Shown one piece after another: positions 6,699 through 13,131 of a DNA stretch of 42,647 bases (its first letter is position 1; every line of letters starts with the position of its first letter). A program made the translations under genes and the position numbers. The stretch covers positions 1 to 42,647 of IMG/VR virus record IMGVR_UViG_3300009103_000063; one strand, given 5' to 3'. The notes beneath the pieces were generated by a model. It was not told where the DNA came from. It worked only from the letters and a program-made list of their open reading frames with translations, and did no database searches. Source of the DNA: a virus.

Positions 6699-6801
6699 CC
6701 TAATACTATTGGGAAAAGAGGTATATTCAAGTTGCCGTCTATTTTTTTCCCTCGGATCCATTTTTTTCCTGGAGCAAAAATCACTTTATTCACGGAATTT
6801 T

Positions 6802-6878
6802 CGGGGATTGGCTCAGTTTGGTAGAGCATTCGCTTTGGGAGCGAAGGGTCGCAGGTTCAAATCCTGCATCCCCGACCA
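6802..6878 (+). tRNA. tRNA-Pro (UGG)
   Basis: A complete cloverleaf: acceptor CGGGGAT/ATCCCCG, D arm GCTCAG...GAGC, anticodon stem TTCGC/GCGAA with TGG in the loop, and a T arm GCAGG-TTCAAAT-CCTGC. The 3' CCA is encoded. It reads CCA and probably other Pro codons. Confidence 0.95.
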
Positions 6879-6888
6879 TTTGTACCTT

Positions 6889-6966
6889 GGTGGACGTAGC
6901 TCAATTGGTTAGAGCGCCAGATTGTGATTCTGGAAGTTGGGGGTTCGATTCCCCTCGTTCACCCCA
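6889..6966 (+). tRNA. tRNA-His (GUG)
   Basis: A complete cloverleaf with acceptor GTGGACG/CGTTCAC, anticodon GTG in the loop between CCAGA and TCTGG, T arm GGGGG-TTCGATT-CCCCT and an encoded CCA. The extra G at 6889 opposite C73 is the His identity base G-1. It starts 10 bases after the Pro tRNA. Confidence 0.95.
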
Positions 6967-7008
6967 TTTCAATGAAAGAACAATAACCTTTGCATGGAGC
7001 AAAAAAAT

Positions 7009-7203
7009 ATGAAATTTGGATTTAAGCATAATAGCGAAACTGAAAAGTATGAAGTTTTTGAATATGATGAAAAAGCCTTGAACATTGGGTTGTATAAGAT
7101 CAAGCGTGACGTTGCCGAGTTTGATTGGTATCACGAAGCTCTGGTGTCCTGCGAGGCACTGAATATTGATTGGAATGAAAAGAACAGACAGAAAGAAATA
7201 TAA
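7009..7203 (+). CDS. Small acidic hypothetical protein
   Basis: A 64-residue hydrophilic protein rich in Glu, Lys and aromatic residues. No motif is recognised. GGAG lies 10 bases before the ATG at 7009; an upstream ATG at 6994 would add five residues but overlaps that ribosome site. Its TAA shares a base with the next ATG (TAATG), so it heads a small coupled run of genes after the tRNAs. Confidence 0.6.
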   Translation: MKFGFKHNSETEKYEVFEYDEKALNIGLYKIKRDVAEFDWYHEALVSCEALNIDWNEKNRQKEI

Positions 7204-7388
7204 TGGAAAGTATCACATCATCATCATCATCATCTGAACAGGTTGCTGCACGGCGCCGCCACGGTTTCCTTGCAGAAGCACTCTTGGAAGTGCGCGAGTT
7301 GGTTCCGTCGGGAAGCGAAGCAATGCACATCATCGACGAAGCTCTCGGCCAGGTTGGAATTGAGCCGTGGAAGAATCATGTTTCCTGA
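7203..7388 (+). CDS. Small hypothetical protein with poly-Ser N-terminus
   Basis: A 61-residue protein starting MESIT and then six serines encoded by a TCA repeat (7218-7235). A helical segment of about 45 residues with alternating Ala, Leu and Glu follows. The start overlaps the previous stop (TAATG), and its end overlaps the next gene by 11 bases. No family recognised; the helix could be a protein-interaction segment. Confidence 0.55.
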   Translation: MESITSSSSSSEQVAARRRHGFLAEALLEVRELVPSGSEAMHIIDEALGQVGIEPWKNHVS

Positions 7389-7659
7389 TCCCCCTATTAT
7401 AGAAAGAAACCGTATCGAGCTGATCATGGGAATCCTTGCAGACCGTGGTGGTGTCGTGTGTTCTTCCTGTAACGAACCGCAGAGGACTGTTATGAAGATG
7501 CGAGAATGGTTGCGTCTCGCATACGCGTCTTACGATACATCCGGCGAGTCTAATTCGGGTATGGCTGATCCGAATCGTCTGCGAGTGCGGATCAAGTGTA
7601 TGCTCTGTGGTCATACTGGAGAGCATGTGTTTCGCCCAAATCCTCTAGTGGCGATCTAA
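7378..7659 (+). CDS. Zinc-ribbon hypothetical protein
   Basis: A 93-residue protein with two CxxC knuckles, CSSC near residue 29 and CMLC near residue 77, separated by about 45 residues that include a helical stretch. This fits one treble-clef or ribbon zinc site. The frame stays open further upstream, but the ATG at 7378 is chosen because it gives a short overlap with the preceding gene instead of a long one. One of several small zinc-binding proteins in this part of the genome; partner unknown. Confidence 0.6.
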   Translation: MFPDPPIIERNRIELIMGILADRGGVVCSSCNEPQRTVMKMREWLRLAYASYDTSGESNSGMADPNRLRVRIKCMLCGHTGEHVFRPNPLVAI

Positions 7660-7696
7660 AGATATACAATATTTGAAAGTGCGAAAAGATAATCAT

Positions 7697-8035
7697 ATGC
7701 TCAAAGTTTACCTGGACGACGAACGTACCCCGCCCGACGGCTCTTGGGTGTTGGTGAAGACACCAGCGCAGGCGATTGCGCTTCTGGAAACAGAAATGGT
7801 GTCGCACATTTCGCTCGACCACGACCTCGGGGACGACGATGGTATCGGTACTGGCTACGATGTTGTTCTGTGGATGGAAGAACATGCATTCAGTGGTGAT
7901 ATTTCTCTTCCGAGTGTGATCAAGGTTCACTCTGCGAATGTTTCTGCGCGTGTGAAAATGGAACAAGGAATTGAATCGATTTTTCGAGAAGTTGTCACCA
8001 GTAACAAGTCGAGAATTTATAGGAGTGTTATATAA
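7697..8035 (+). CDS. Receiver-like protein resembling the cREC domain
   Basis: A 112-residue protein beginning with a hydrophobic strand and YLDDERTPP, followed later by ISLDHDLGDDD, TGYDVVLWMEE, then VHSAN and a helix with Arg. These words match a receiver-related family described as a cyclic-phosphate-processing receiver domain, often found in phages. The acidic pair in LDDER and the D-H-D cluster would form the metal-binding pocket. The ATG at 7697 starts directly on the first strand; the frame extends 8 codons upstream to a TTG. Its stop overlaps the next ATG (TAATG). Biochemical role unproven; an action on nucleic acid ends or phosphorelay mimicry are the options. Confidence 0.6.
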   Translation: MLKVYLDDERTPPDGSWVLVKTPAQAIALLETEMVSHISLDHDLGDDDGIGTGYDVVLWMEEHAFSGDISLPSVIKVHSANVSARVKMEQGIESIFREVVTSNKSRIYRSVI

Positions 8036-8619
8036 TGAAGCATCGACGACGAGCAGAGTGTGTTGTGAAATCCGCGAATCCGTTTCGTGTCGTGGAAACG
8101 AATGTCCCTTTGTCGCAATCCAACGTCTTCTACAGTGACTATCACCAGAAGGTGCTGCCGACTGAGTTCGTAGTCGATGGTATTCGCGACCTTCCTGATG
8201 TCGAAGACTTCTCGATCATGCGCTTCGCCACAGCGGGTCTGTATCGGAATCCATTCATGTTCAAGGATGACATGGAAATTCGCGAATGGCTCGACTATAC
8301 GCAGCTTGTCGAAGAGTACGAAAAGGCTGGCGAGCCCTTCAGCGGCACGTGGTCGCAGGAAAAGCTGTGGTTCATCGAGCAATGGGTCGACAACGGTTCC
8401 GATGGTCACGTCGAGTGGGTTCATGCTTCAAATGTGCATGTTCGTGTCATTGTGTCTTCTGCTGCTGCTGCTGCTGCTGCTGTGGGGCGTCGTGATTCTC
8501 CTCGAGGTGTCGAGGTTTTGAAATCGGCGTCGGGCAGTCAGATTCAGGAGTGGCTCGCAGAGGCGATTCGTGCGTATGATGACGAAGGTTCTCGTGGCGT
8601 GATACAGGGGAAGAAATAG
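8035..8619 (+). CDS. Hypothetical protein with poly-Ala tract
   Basis: A 194-residue soluble protein with Trp-rich central sequence and seven consecutive Ala near residues 143-149 encoded by GCT repeats. The last 35 residues form an amphipathic helix around EWLAEAIRAYDDEG. A similar short helix, EWLRLAYASYD, occurs in the zinc-ribbon protein at 7378, which suggests a shared interaction module in this gene run. It starts by TAATG overlap with the receiver-like gene and is followed directly by another zinc-ribbon gene. Function unknown. Confidence 0.6.
   Translation: MKHRRRAECVVKSANPFRVVETNVPLSQSNVFYSDYHQKVLPTEFVVDGIRDLPDVEDFSIMRFATAGLYRNPFMFKDDMEIREWLDYTQLVEEYEKAGEPFSGTWSQEKLWFIEQWVDNGSDGHVEWVHASNVHVRVIVSSAAAAAAAVGRRDSPRGVEVLKSASGSQIQEWLAEAIRAYDDEGSRGVIQGKK
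8461..8481 (+). repeat. GCT trinucleotide repeat, seven units
   Basis: Seven tandem GCT codons encode the poly-Ala tract inside the gene at 8035-8619. It is an in-frame microsatellite like those at 1241 and 7218. Confidence 0.9.
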
Positions 8620-8850
8620 ATGGAAGAATTGCAGAATCAACAACCGAAGTTCGTTTGTTCCAAATGTGGAGAGCGGATCGCTCTTTCATGGCACTTTGCA
8701 GACCGAGACTGCACACTAGCCTTGGTTGAGTGTCTGAAATGCAATCATTCCGGTCAGATTAGATTCCGTGGGGGATGGGATTCTGATGCTTTTGCTGTCG
8801 CTTACCGGGGATCGGGCGCGGCCGGGCCGTTGAGGCAGGGGGAATCCTAA
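8620..8850 (+). CDS. Small zinc-ribbon protein
   Basis: A 76-residue protein with CSKC near residue 13 and CLKC near residue 38, the two knuckles of a zinc ribbon; a glycine-rich tail follows. The ATG comes directly after the stop of the previous gene. It belongs to the run of small zinc-binding proteins at 7378, 8620, 10139, 11260, 12074 and 13132. Nucleic-acid or protein binding is likely, but the target is unknown. Confidence 0.6.
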   Translation: MEELQNQQPKFVCSKCGERIALSWHFADRDCTLALVECLKCNHSGQIRFRGGWDSDAFAVAYRGSGAAGPLRQGES

Positions 8851-8889
8851 TGTAGAAGAATATTACTCAAAATGGTATTAAAGAATCCA

Positions 8890-8918
8890 TTGACTTCTGT
8901 CGATAAGTAATATATAAT
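8890..8918 (+). promoter_or_regulatory. Sigma70-type promoter
   Basis: TTGACT (8890-8895), 17 bases, TATAAT (8913-8918). It is located 36 bases before the ATG at 8954 in a 100-base gap, so it very likely drives that gene and the group after it. Confidence 0.75.
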
Positions 8919-8953
8919 CTGAGACATACGCTGTTCTAAAAATAAGGAGAATA

Positions 8954-9433
8954 ATGATGCGTATTGGCCATATGGCTTTGTTGGCACTGACCGCGTGTAC
9001 GGTCACGATGTACTGTGAGGAAGCTCACTCTTCTGAGCCGTCTGCCGGCGAGGTGATCGGTGAGGTGGTTGAGAAGCAGGGGCGCGAGGTCGCTCGTGGT
9101 GTTGCTGTGGCTGCGGATGCTGGCGCAGATACGTTGGATGGTCTGACGTATAGCGGTTGCACTCTCGCAAAGTGGGCGGTTGGTGATCGTCGGGATCGCA
9201 CGCCGTCAGTCGGTAACTCGATTGTCGCATTGGTGTTTCGTCTCCCTGTGTCGCTGATTGGCGGTACGGTGTGTGCAACCTCTGCGGTTCTCGCGATGCC
9301 GACCAAGGGAATCGGCTACGGTTTCGATAAGTTGGCGAATAGTGGAGAAGCTCCGCAGAATCATGATTCGTATTCGCCCGAAGATCGTCGGCGCCTGAAG
9401 GGTATGACGGTCGAAGACTTGGCGAAGAACTAA
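8954..9433 (+). CDS. Predicted exported protein, possibly a lipoprotein
   Basis: A 159-residue protein with a hydrophobic N-terminus ending in L-T-A-C (cysteine 15), a fair lipobox, although a signal peptidase I site further on is also possible. A second hydrophobic segment lies near residues 95-115 (VALVFRLPVSLIGGTV). The rest is rich in Val, Ala and Gly before the middle and charged at the end. AAGGAGAATA precedes the ATG. It is the first gene after a strong sigma70-type promoter, which suggests early expression. An envelope-located function such as modifying the infected cell is an inference. Confidence 0.6.
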   Translation: MMRIGHMALLALTACTVTMYCEEAHSSEPSAGEVIGEVVEKQGREVARGVAVAADAGADTLDGLTYSGCTLAKWAVGDRRDRTPSVGNSIVALVFRLPVSLIGGTVCATSAVLAMPTKGIGYGFDKLANSGEAPQNHDSYSPEDRRRLKGMTVEDLAKN

Positions 9434-9453
9434 ACAAAAGAGGTATGATCTAT

Positions 9454-9738
9454 ATGGATCCGTTTACACATCCGTTTCAGTTTCCTATGCTTCCTGTAGG
9501 AACACAGGTCGAGTATATTTGGCGTGAGTGGGACCTGAATAAGTTCATTCCAGGTGAGGTCATTGGTCACAACACGGACGAACGGGATTGCCCCGTATAC
9601 GAGGTGTTGGTCGATCTGGACGGGACGAACCCTGAAGGCATCGAAGGACCTGAGACCGTTCTGATTTCTGAAAATCAGATGGTTCGCCACAACAAGGAAA
9701 TGTACACCGATATGTTCGGTGAATACTTTTCCAACTAA
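9454..9738 (+). CDS. Hypothetical protein, SH3-like composition
   Basis: A 94-residue beta-rich looking protein: LPVGTQVEYIWREWD, then PGEVIGH and VYEVLVDLDG. The spacing resembles small SH3-like or Tudor-like barrels, but I cannot assign a family. The ribosome site AAGAGG favours the ATG at 9454; the ATG at 9445 is too close to it. A strong hairpin terminator follows, so this probably ends the unit that starts at the promoter at 8890. Confidence 0.6.
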   Translation: MDPFTHPFQFPMLPVGTQVEYIWREWDLNKFIPGEVIGHNTDERDCPVYEVLVDLDGTNPEGIEGPETVLISENQMVRHNKEMYTDMFGEYFSN

Positions 9739-9741
9739 TAC

Positions 9742-9774
9742 GGGGGGTCTTTATGGCCCCCCCATCTTTTTTTA
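9742..9774 (+). terminator. Rho-independent terminator
   Basis: A GGGGGG run (9742-9747) pairs with a seven-C run (9757-9763) around a 9-base loop, followed by TCTTTTTTTAT. It lies directly after the stop at 9738. Confidence 0.85.
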
Positions 9775-9785
9775 TCGGAGTATGA

Positions 9786-10133
9786 ATGGCGGGAAGTAGC
9801 CTATTCGTGGCGGCTGATGTTGCGAGTACGTTTGGTGCGGATTCCACGCAAGACGTTGAAGTGCGAAACATCGCATTCAAATTTGAGAACGGCCTTACCT
9901 TCAGCATGGCCGTAGGGCGAGGGTCATATTCTTCCGATCGCGAAATTGATATTAGCGAAAAGCCTAAGACTTCGGTCGAAGTAGCATTGTATGACGATAA
10001 TGGTGTGTGGTACACCAAATCATTCTGGGCATATGCGTATGGCACTGATCCGGGTGATGACGTAGCCGGTAATGTATCTGTAGATGAGATTCCGTATCTA
10101 CTAATGGTAGCCAAAACTTGGGAGATATCATAA
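9786..10133 (+). CDS. Hypothetical protein
   Basis: A 115-residue protein without cysteine or signal peptide and with alternating hydrophobic and polar strands, suggesting a beta fold. CGGAG precedes the ATG by a short gap. An overlapping ATG four bases upstream gives only a five-codon frame and is rejected. It starts a second run of small genes after the terminator. Not recognised. Confidence 0.55.
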   Translation: MAGSSLFVAADVASTFGADSTQDVEVRNIAFKFENGLTFSMAVGRGSYSSDREIDISEKPKTSVEVALYDDNGVWYTKSFWAYAYGTDPGDDVAGNVSVDEIPYLLMVAKTWEIS

Positions 10134-10138
10134 TATAT

Positions 10139-10420
10139 ATGAATGATGGCGATGTCAAAAAGCCCGTTGTCAAGTTCCTTTGCTCCAATTGCAAAGACGA
10201 CAAAGATATCGTGTACCGCTATTTGAGTGGCGCGCCTCCTATCTATGAGCATGGCGCCAAAGGGCAAGGCACGGTTGTCCGTAAACGGCAAGTGCTTCGC
10301 GTGTACTGTAAGCCCTGCAAGCGGGCTAAAGATGTCACCATTGATGCAAATGCAGTAGTCGGTAATGGTGTGCAAATATCCCTAGAACATAAGCCCGCCA
10401 AAGTAGTTGGGACGCCTTAA
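10139..10420 (+). CDS. Zinc-ribbon protein
   Basis: A 93-residue protein with CSNC near residue 15 and CKPC near residue 59. Basic residues around both knuckles suggest binding to nucleic acid. The frame is open to a TTG at 10118 that overlaps the previous gene. I prefer the ATG at 10139, which has GGGAGA about 13 bases upstream, a rather long spacing. Its TAA overlaps the next ATG (TAATG). Function unknown. Confidence 0.55.
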   Translation: MNDGDVKKPVVKFLCSNCKDDKDIVYRYLSGAPPIYEHGAKGQGTVVRKRQVLRVYCKPCKRAKDVTIDANAVVGNGVQISLEHKPAKVVGTP

Positions 10421-10593
10421 TGCGATTAAGAGGTATCATGATGAAGAAAAGATGGTTTCATGATATAGATTGGTATGATGTTGAACAAAAAGCATTAGAT
10501 GTTTTTTATACCGTATACAATGATCCGCTGGTGATGATATTCATGGTAATTATTTTTATTGATTTTATTTGGAGACATATCTTTGGAGGATAG
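10420..10593 (+). CDS. Small membrane protein
   Basis: A 57-residue protein with a basic N-terminus, a middle helix and a C-terminal hydrophobic segment of about 17 residues (from LVMIFMVIIF) ending near the stop. This is a tail-anchored layout. It is coupled to the zinc-ribbon gene by TAATG. The start could be the ATG at 10438 or 10441, which AAGAGG fits better. Not recognised. Confidence 0.5.
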   Translation: MRLRGIMMKKRWFHDIDWYDVEQKALDVFYTVYNDPLVMIFMVIIFIDFIWRHIFGG

Positions 10594-10597
10594 GGTG

Positions 10598-10828
10598 ATG
10601 GGATTCAAGGCAGTAACAGTGGACTTTCCTGCTGGCGAGGAAAGCGAGGAGTGGCTCGCATCGTACATAAAGGATCTTTATGCCGCTCTAATGTTCAACA
10701 AGAAAGAAAATGAAGAAAGTTCGTGCTGGAATCTTATGAGTGCCCTGACCGACGCATACGGAGAAGCCACCGGGATGGAGCCATCAGAAGTATGCGATAC
10801 ACTTCTACCCGGATGGGAGGACGAGTGA
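10598..10828 (+). CDS. Small acidic hypothetical protein
   Basis: A 76-residue acidic protein with a probable helical middle (about residues 20-60) and a Cys near each end of it. GGAGGA lies 7 bases before the ATG at 10598, so I reject the longer frame from TTG at 10559. Its TGA overlaps a 14-codon ORF (10828-10872) that may only carry ribosomes to the pentapeptide gene. Not recognised. Confidence 0.55.
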   Translation: MGFKAVTVDFPAGEESEEWLASYIKDLYAALMFNKKENEESSCWNLMSALTDAYGEATGMEPSEVCDTLLPGWEDE

Positions 10829-10873
10829 TGGATAATTTAACTCCGGCACACCCCAATACGAAAGGAAAGTAAA

Positions 10874-11263
10874 ATGGAAACTTGTGATAATCAGACCTAT
10901 AAGGATGCCAAGAATCTGCTAATTCGGCAGCATAAGCTGTGGCTAGAGTCGCAGGGTAAAGAGGGGCATCAGTTCGATTTCTCTAAGGAGTGTTTGACTG
11001 ATGCCAACTTTGCAAGTGCATCTATGGACTATTGTAATTTCGAATCGGCTCAGTTGACTGGATCGAATTTTCATGATGCGTTTATGATCGAATGTAATAT
11101 GCAGAACATTACGGCTACGAGTTCAGATTTCACAGACGCATGGCTGCGTTTTTGCAATCTATCAAATGCCGATATTACTGGCTGTAGTTTCGATTTCGAT
11201 CATTCACCAAAACGAAATATTGGTGATGTGATGGAGCCCTTTGTGTGGCCTCGGGAGAATTGA
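10874..11263 (+). CDS. Pentapeptide-repeat protein
   Basis: A 129-residue protein. After an N-terminal helix of about 35 residues come roughly 13 degenerate A(N/D)xxx-type pentapeptides (residues 38-108): CLTDANF, ASASMDYCNF, AQLTGSNF, SNADITGCSF and others. Such repeats fold into a right-handed square beta-helix whose shape and charge can mimic DNA; MfpA and Qnr proteins protect gyrase this way. AAAGGAAAG precedes the ATG. A role in guarding or inhibiting a DNA enzyme is plausible but unproven. Its stop overlaps a TTG start of the next gene (TTGA). Confidence 0.75.
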   Translation: METCDNQTYKDAKNLLIRQHKLWLESQGKEGHQFDFSKECLTDANFASASMDYCNFESAQLTGSNFHDAFMIECNMQNITATSSDFTDAWLRFCNLSNADITGCSFDFDHSPKRNIGDVMEPFVWPREN

Positions 11264-11463
11264 GTTTGGCGCAGTGTAAGGTTTGCGAAGAGGAATTTTC
11301 AGCTAAACGACAAGCTCTTGGTTACGATACTTGCTTGGATTGCGGTGGGCGCATTGCCAATAAACAAGCTGCACTCAAGTCCAAACAGGTTGCACCGGCA
11401 TTCAATAAAGGTGCATATCAGTATATCACGAGCATGAATATGGCAAAGGATATTGGACGATGA
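11260..11463 (+). CDS. Small zinc-ribbon protein
   Basis: A 67-residue protein with CKVC near residue 6 and CLDCGG near residue 25, a compact zinc ribbon followed by a Lys-rich tail. The start is uncertain. TTG at 11260 overlaps the previous stop as TTGA and TTG at 11266 has GGGAG suitably placed; a GTG at 11245 would overlap more. Its TGA overlaps the ATG of a small membrane protein (ATGA). Confidence 0.6.
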   Translation: MSLAQCKVCEEEFSAKRQALGYDTCLDCGGRIANKQAALKSKQVAPAFNKGAYQYITSMNMAKDIGR

Positions 11464-11579
11464 ATGATGATAATGATCCCGATCCCGAAGATTCTGGCAT
11501 AATCATGATTGTGTCTATGTTGGTATATACAGTCGTGCTTCTCTGGTTTTTCTGTTCGTCATATCTATTGTCTTCCTGA
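11460..11579 (+). CDS. Small membrane protein with acidic N-terminus
   Basis: A 39-residue protein: about 12 Asp/Asn/Pro/Glu residues and then one hydrophobic helix of 24 residues rich in Val, Leu, Trp and Phe. The start overlaps the preceding stop as ATGA. The acidic outside end suggests an N-out orientation, as in some holins and signal-arrest proteins. No family recognised. Confidence 0.45.
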   Translation: MNDDNDPDPEDSGIIMIVSMLVYTVVLLWFFCSSYLLSS

Positions 11580-11582
11580 TAT

Positions 11583-11590
11583 TATAAATA
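11583..11590 (+). promoter_or_regulatory. T4-type late promoter, TATAAATA
   Basis: An exact octamer 34 bases before the ATG at 11624 and just after the stop of the small membrane gene. Confidence 0.6.
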
Positions 11591-11623
11591 GATTATTCCA
11601 ACAAAGTACGAGGCATCAAATTC

Positions 11624-11833
11624 ATGGTATCTACCATACATGTAGAAGATATGTCAGATAAACTAGAGGCTGTGCTTTCCGAAGCAGCCAAACATATAAC
11701 CGAAGACTATCATACACATCTTTCCTGTTCGTCGGATTCTCAACATTGCACCTGTAGAAGTGATTTCGAGAAGGATATTAGAGAGATTCTAGTTGCTAGA
11801 GTCTATATCCCTATGATGGATATCTCAAAATAG
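11624..11833 (+). CDS. Small hypothetical protein, late promoter upstream
   Basis: A 69-residue protein with an amphipathic helical first half and a Cys/His-containing middle (CSSDSQHCTC) that might bind a metal. No obvious ribosome site is visible, which lowers confidence, but the exact late-promoter octamer 34 bases upstream supports it. Followed by about 140 bases with no convincing gene. Confidence 0.45.
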   Translation: MVSTIHVEDMSDKLEAVLSEAAKHITEDYHTHLSCSSDSQHCTCRSDFEKDIREILVARVYIPMMDISK

Positions 11834-11902
11834 GCGCCGGCGTGAGCGGTCTCTCAGGGCGGTTCTGTTGAGCATTAGAGTCAATACACAGACCTATACA
11901 GA

Positions 11903-11946
11903 AAAAGCCCGGAGAGGGCGACCTCCGCCGCGTCACATAGGCTTTT
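11903..11946 (+). terminator. Possible hairpin terminator
   Basis: AAAAGCC (11903-11909) pairs with GGCTTTT (11940-11946), with an inner GGAG/CTCC stem (11911-11914 with 11923-11926). The right arm ends in T residues. It could close transcription of the gene ending at 11833; the interior loop makes this uncertain. Confidence 0.4.
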
Positions 11947-11979
11947 AGCTCCGAGATTCTGGGGATTGGATCTGATCAT

Positions 11980-12111
11980 ATGAGACGCAAAAGGCTATAT
12001 AATAGAGACGGATTTTGGATCGGATTGATTCTCTTTCTCTGGTGGAGGAGGAGACGGAAGAAAAGGAAACAGGATGGCTCCAACATACGATTATATATGC
12101 CAGAAGTGTGA
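11980..12111 (+). CDS. Possible 43-residue membrane peptide
   Basis: A short ORF with a basic start, a hydrophobic segment of about 11 residues (FWIGLILFLWW) and then a run of Arg and Lys. It overlaps the start of the FmdB-like gene by 38 bases in another frame, and its Arg/Lys codons come partly from the purine-rich ribosome site of that gene. That could be chance, so confidence is low. Confidence 0.25.
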   Translation: MRRKRLYNRDGFWIGLILFLWWRRRRKKRKQDGSNIRLYMPEV

Positions 12112-12274
12112 GCATGAATTTGAAGCCATTCAGAAAATTACCGAAGAGCCTTTGACCGATTGTCCAGAATGCGGATCCAATAAAGCGAAAAGATGTATTT
12201 CTGCATCCACCTTTGTTCTTAAAGGTGGAGGTTGGTATTCAGATGGTTATGCATCCTCTAATAAAAAGGATTGA
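12074..12274 (+). CDS. FmdB-family zinc-ribbon protein
   Basis: A 66-residue protein beginning MAPTYDYICQKC, with a second knuckle CPECG near residue 34 and then a conserved-looking tail FVLKGGGWYSDGY. The Y-x-Y-x-C-xx-C start and the GGGWY tail are typical of the FmdB family of small putative regulatory proteins, found across bacteria and in many phages. An Arg/Gly purine tract (AAAAGGAAACAGG) supplies the ribosome site. Probable role is a transcription-associated zinc protein; the target is unknown. Confidence 0.8.
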   Translation: MAPTYDYICQKCEHEFEAIQKITEEPLTDCPECGSNKAKRCISASTFVLKGGGWYSDGYASSNKKD

Positions 12275-12276
12275 TA

Positions 12277-12555
12277 ATGGATTTCGATCATACATTTTGG
12301 GCAGATAGACCTTGGGATTTCAAAAAGCAATTTATCGATCAAGTTGGTCATATCGTATATGCAATTTTAGTTCTACTTCCTGTGATAGTTATACCCGATC
12401 AAGTGATAGGTTGTATTGGTAGTGCAGCGATTTGCGGAACGATCAGAGAATGGGAACAGTGGAAGAAAAGGCGACGATTGCATCTGTTTGATAGGTCGAT
12501 TGATGTTGTATTTTTCGGAATCGGTGGAGCTATGATTGGAATGTGGAGTATTTAA
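12277..12555 (+). CDS. Two-pass membrane protein
   Basis: A 92-residue protein with two hydrophobic segments (about residues 24-52 and 75-92) separated by a strongly basic loop EWEQWKKRRRL. This predicts both ends outside and the loop in the cytoplasm. AAGGA lies 6 bases before the ATG at 12277; a TTG at 12271 is less likely. It sits between an FmdB-like gene and a nuclease gene. A holin- or superinfection-type membrane function is possible; no family is recognised. Confidence 0.6.
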   Translation: MDFDHTFWADRPWDFKKQFIDQVGHIVYAILVLLPVIVIPDQVIGCIGSAAICGTIREWEQWKKRRRLHLFDRSIDVVFFGIGGAMIGMWSI

Positions 12556-12557
12556 TT

Positions 12558-13010
12558 ATGGACAAGACGTTTATTTACCATAACGTAACTCTCGATAGAA
12601 TTGTAGATGCAGATACATTGGATTTTAATTTAGATTTGGGTTTTCATATTTTCGTAAAACATAGATTTCGATTAGCAGGAATTAATGCACCAGAAATTCG
12701 AGGAGATGAACGTGCATATGGTTTGATTGCTAAAAATCGAGTAGAGTCTCTGCTAAACGAATGTCCAATATCGCGTATCATCACCTTTAAGGCAGATAGC
12801 TTTGGTAGGTGGTTGGCTGATGTTTATCTTAAACAAGAAGATAACACATTTGAAAGTAATATACCTCGTATGATTGAGGTTAGAATACAAGATATTTTAC
12901 TACGAGAAGGCATAGTCGCCGCTTGGGATGGTAAAGGAAAGAATCCTAGACCATGGCTCAATGAAGAGTATCCATTAACGCCAATACATGTATCCCATCC
13001 AGGTCATTAA
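12558..13010 (+). CDS. Staphylococcal-nuclease-like (thermonuclease) protein
   Basis: A 150-residue SNase-fold protein. Landmarks line up with S. aureus nuclease: D19 in VDADT, R38 in RFRLAG, E46 in NAPEI, and R84 in DSFGRW, the residues equivalent to D21, R35, E43 and R87. The calcium ligand D40 is replaced by N43, which may alter metal use. A C-terminal DGKGKNPRPW motif is typical of bacterial and phage members. It has no signal peptide, so it would act inside the cell, perhaps on host DNA or RNA. The ATG at 12558 has GGAG 9 bases upstream. It ends 10 bases before a tRNA gene. Confidence 0.85.
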   Translation: MDKTFIYHNVTLDRIVDADTLDFNLDLGFHIFVKHRFRLAGINAPEIRGDERAYGLIAKNRVESLLNECPISRIITFKADSFGRWLADVYLKQEDNTFESNIPRMIEVRIQDILLREGIVAAWDGKGKNPRPWLNEEYPLTPIHVSHPGH

Positions 13011-13020
13011 TTAATTTTTA

Positions 13021-13107
13021 GCCGGGTTGGCGGAATTGGTATACGCAGGAGACTTAAAATCTCCCGACCGTATGGTCTTGCGGGTTCGAGTCCCGCACCC
13101 GGTACCA
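13021..13107 (+). tRNA. tRNA-Leu (UAA)
   Basis: A class II tRNA with a long variable arm. Acceptor GCCGGGT/ACCCGGT has one G-U pair at the end, D arm GCGGAA...ACGC, anticodon TAA between GGAGA and TCTCC, variable arm with GACCG...TGGTC, T arm CGGG-TTCGAGT-CCCG, and CCA encoded. Confidence 0.95.
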
Positions 13108-13131
13108 TTTTTCAAATAAAAGAGATAGATT

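Noticed and set aside
6634-7012. Two open frames running through the Pro and His tRNA genes
   Set aside because: They overlap complete cloverleaf tRNAs and have no ribosome sites.
7243-7377. N-terminal extension of the zinc-ribbon gene at 7378
   Set aside because: It overlaps almost the whole upstream gene in another frame; the ATG at 7378 gives a normal 11-base overlap.
10828-10872. 14-codon ORF overlapping the stop of the gene at 10598
   Set aside because: Too short to support as a gene; it may only couple translation to the pentapeptide gene, so it is not listed as a feature.
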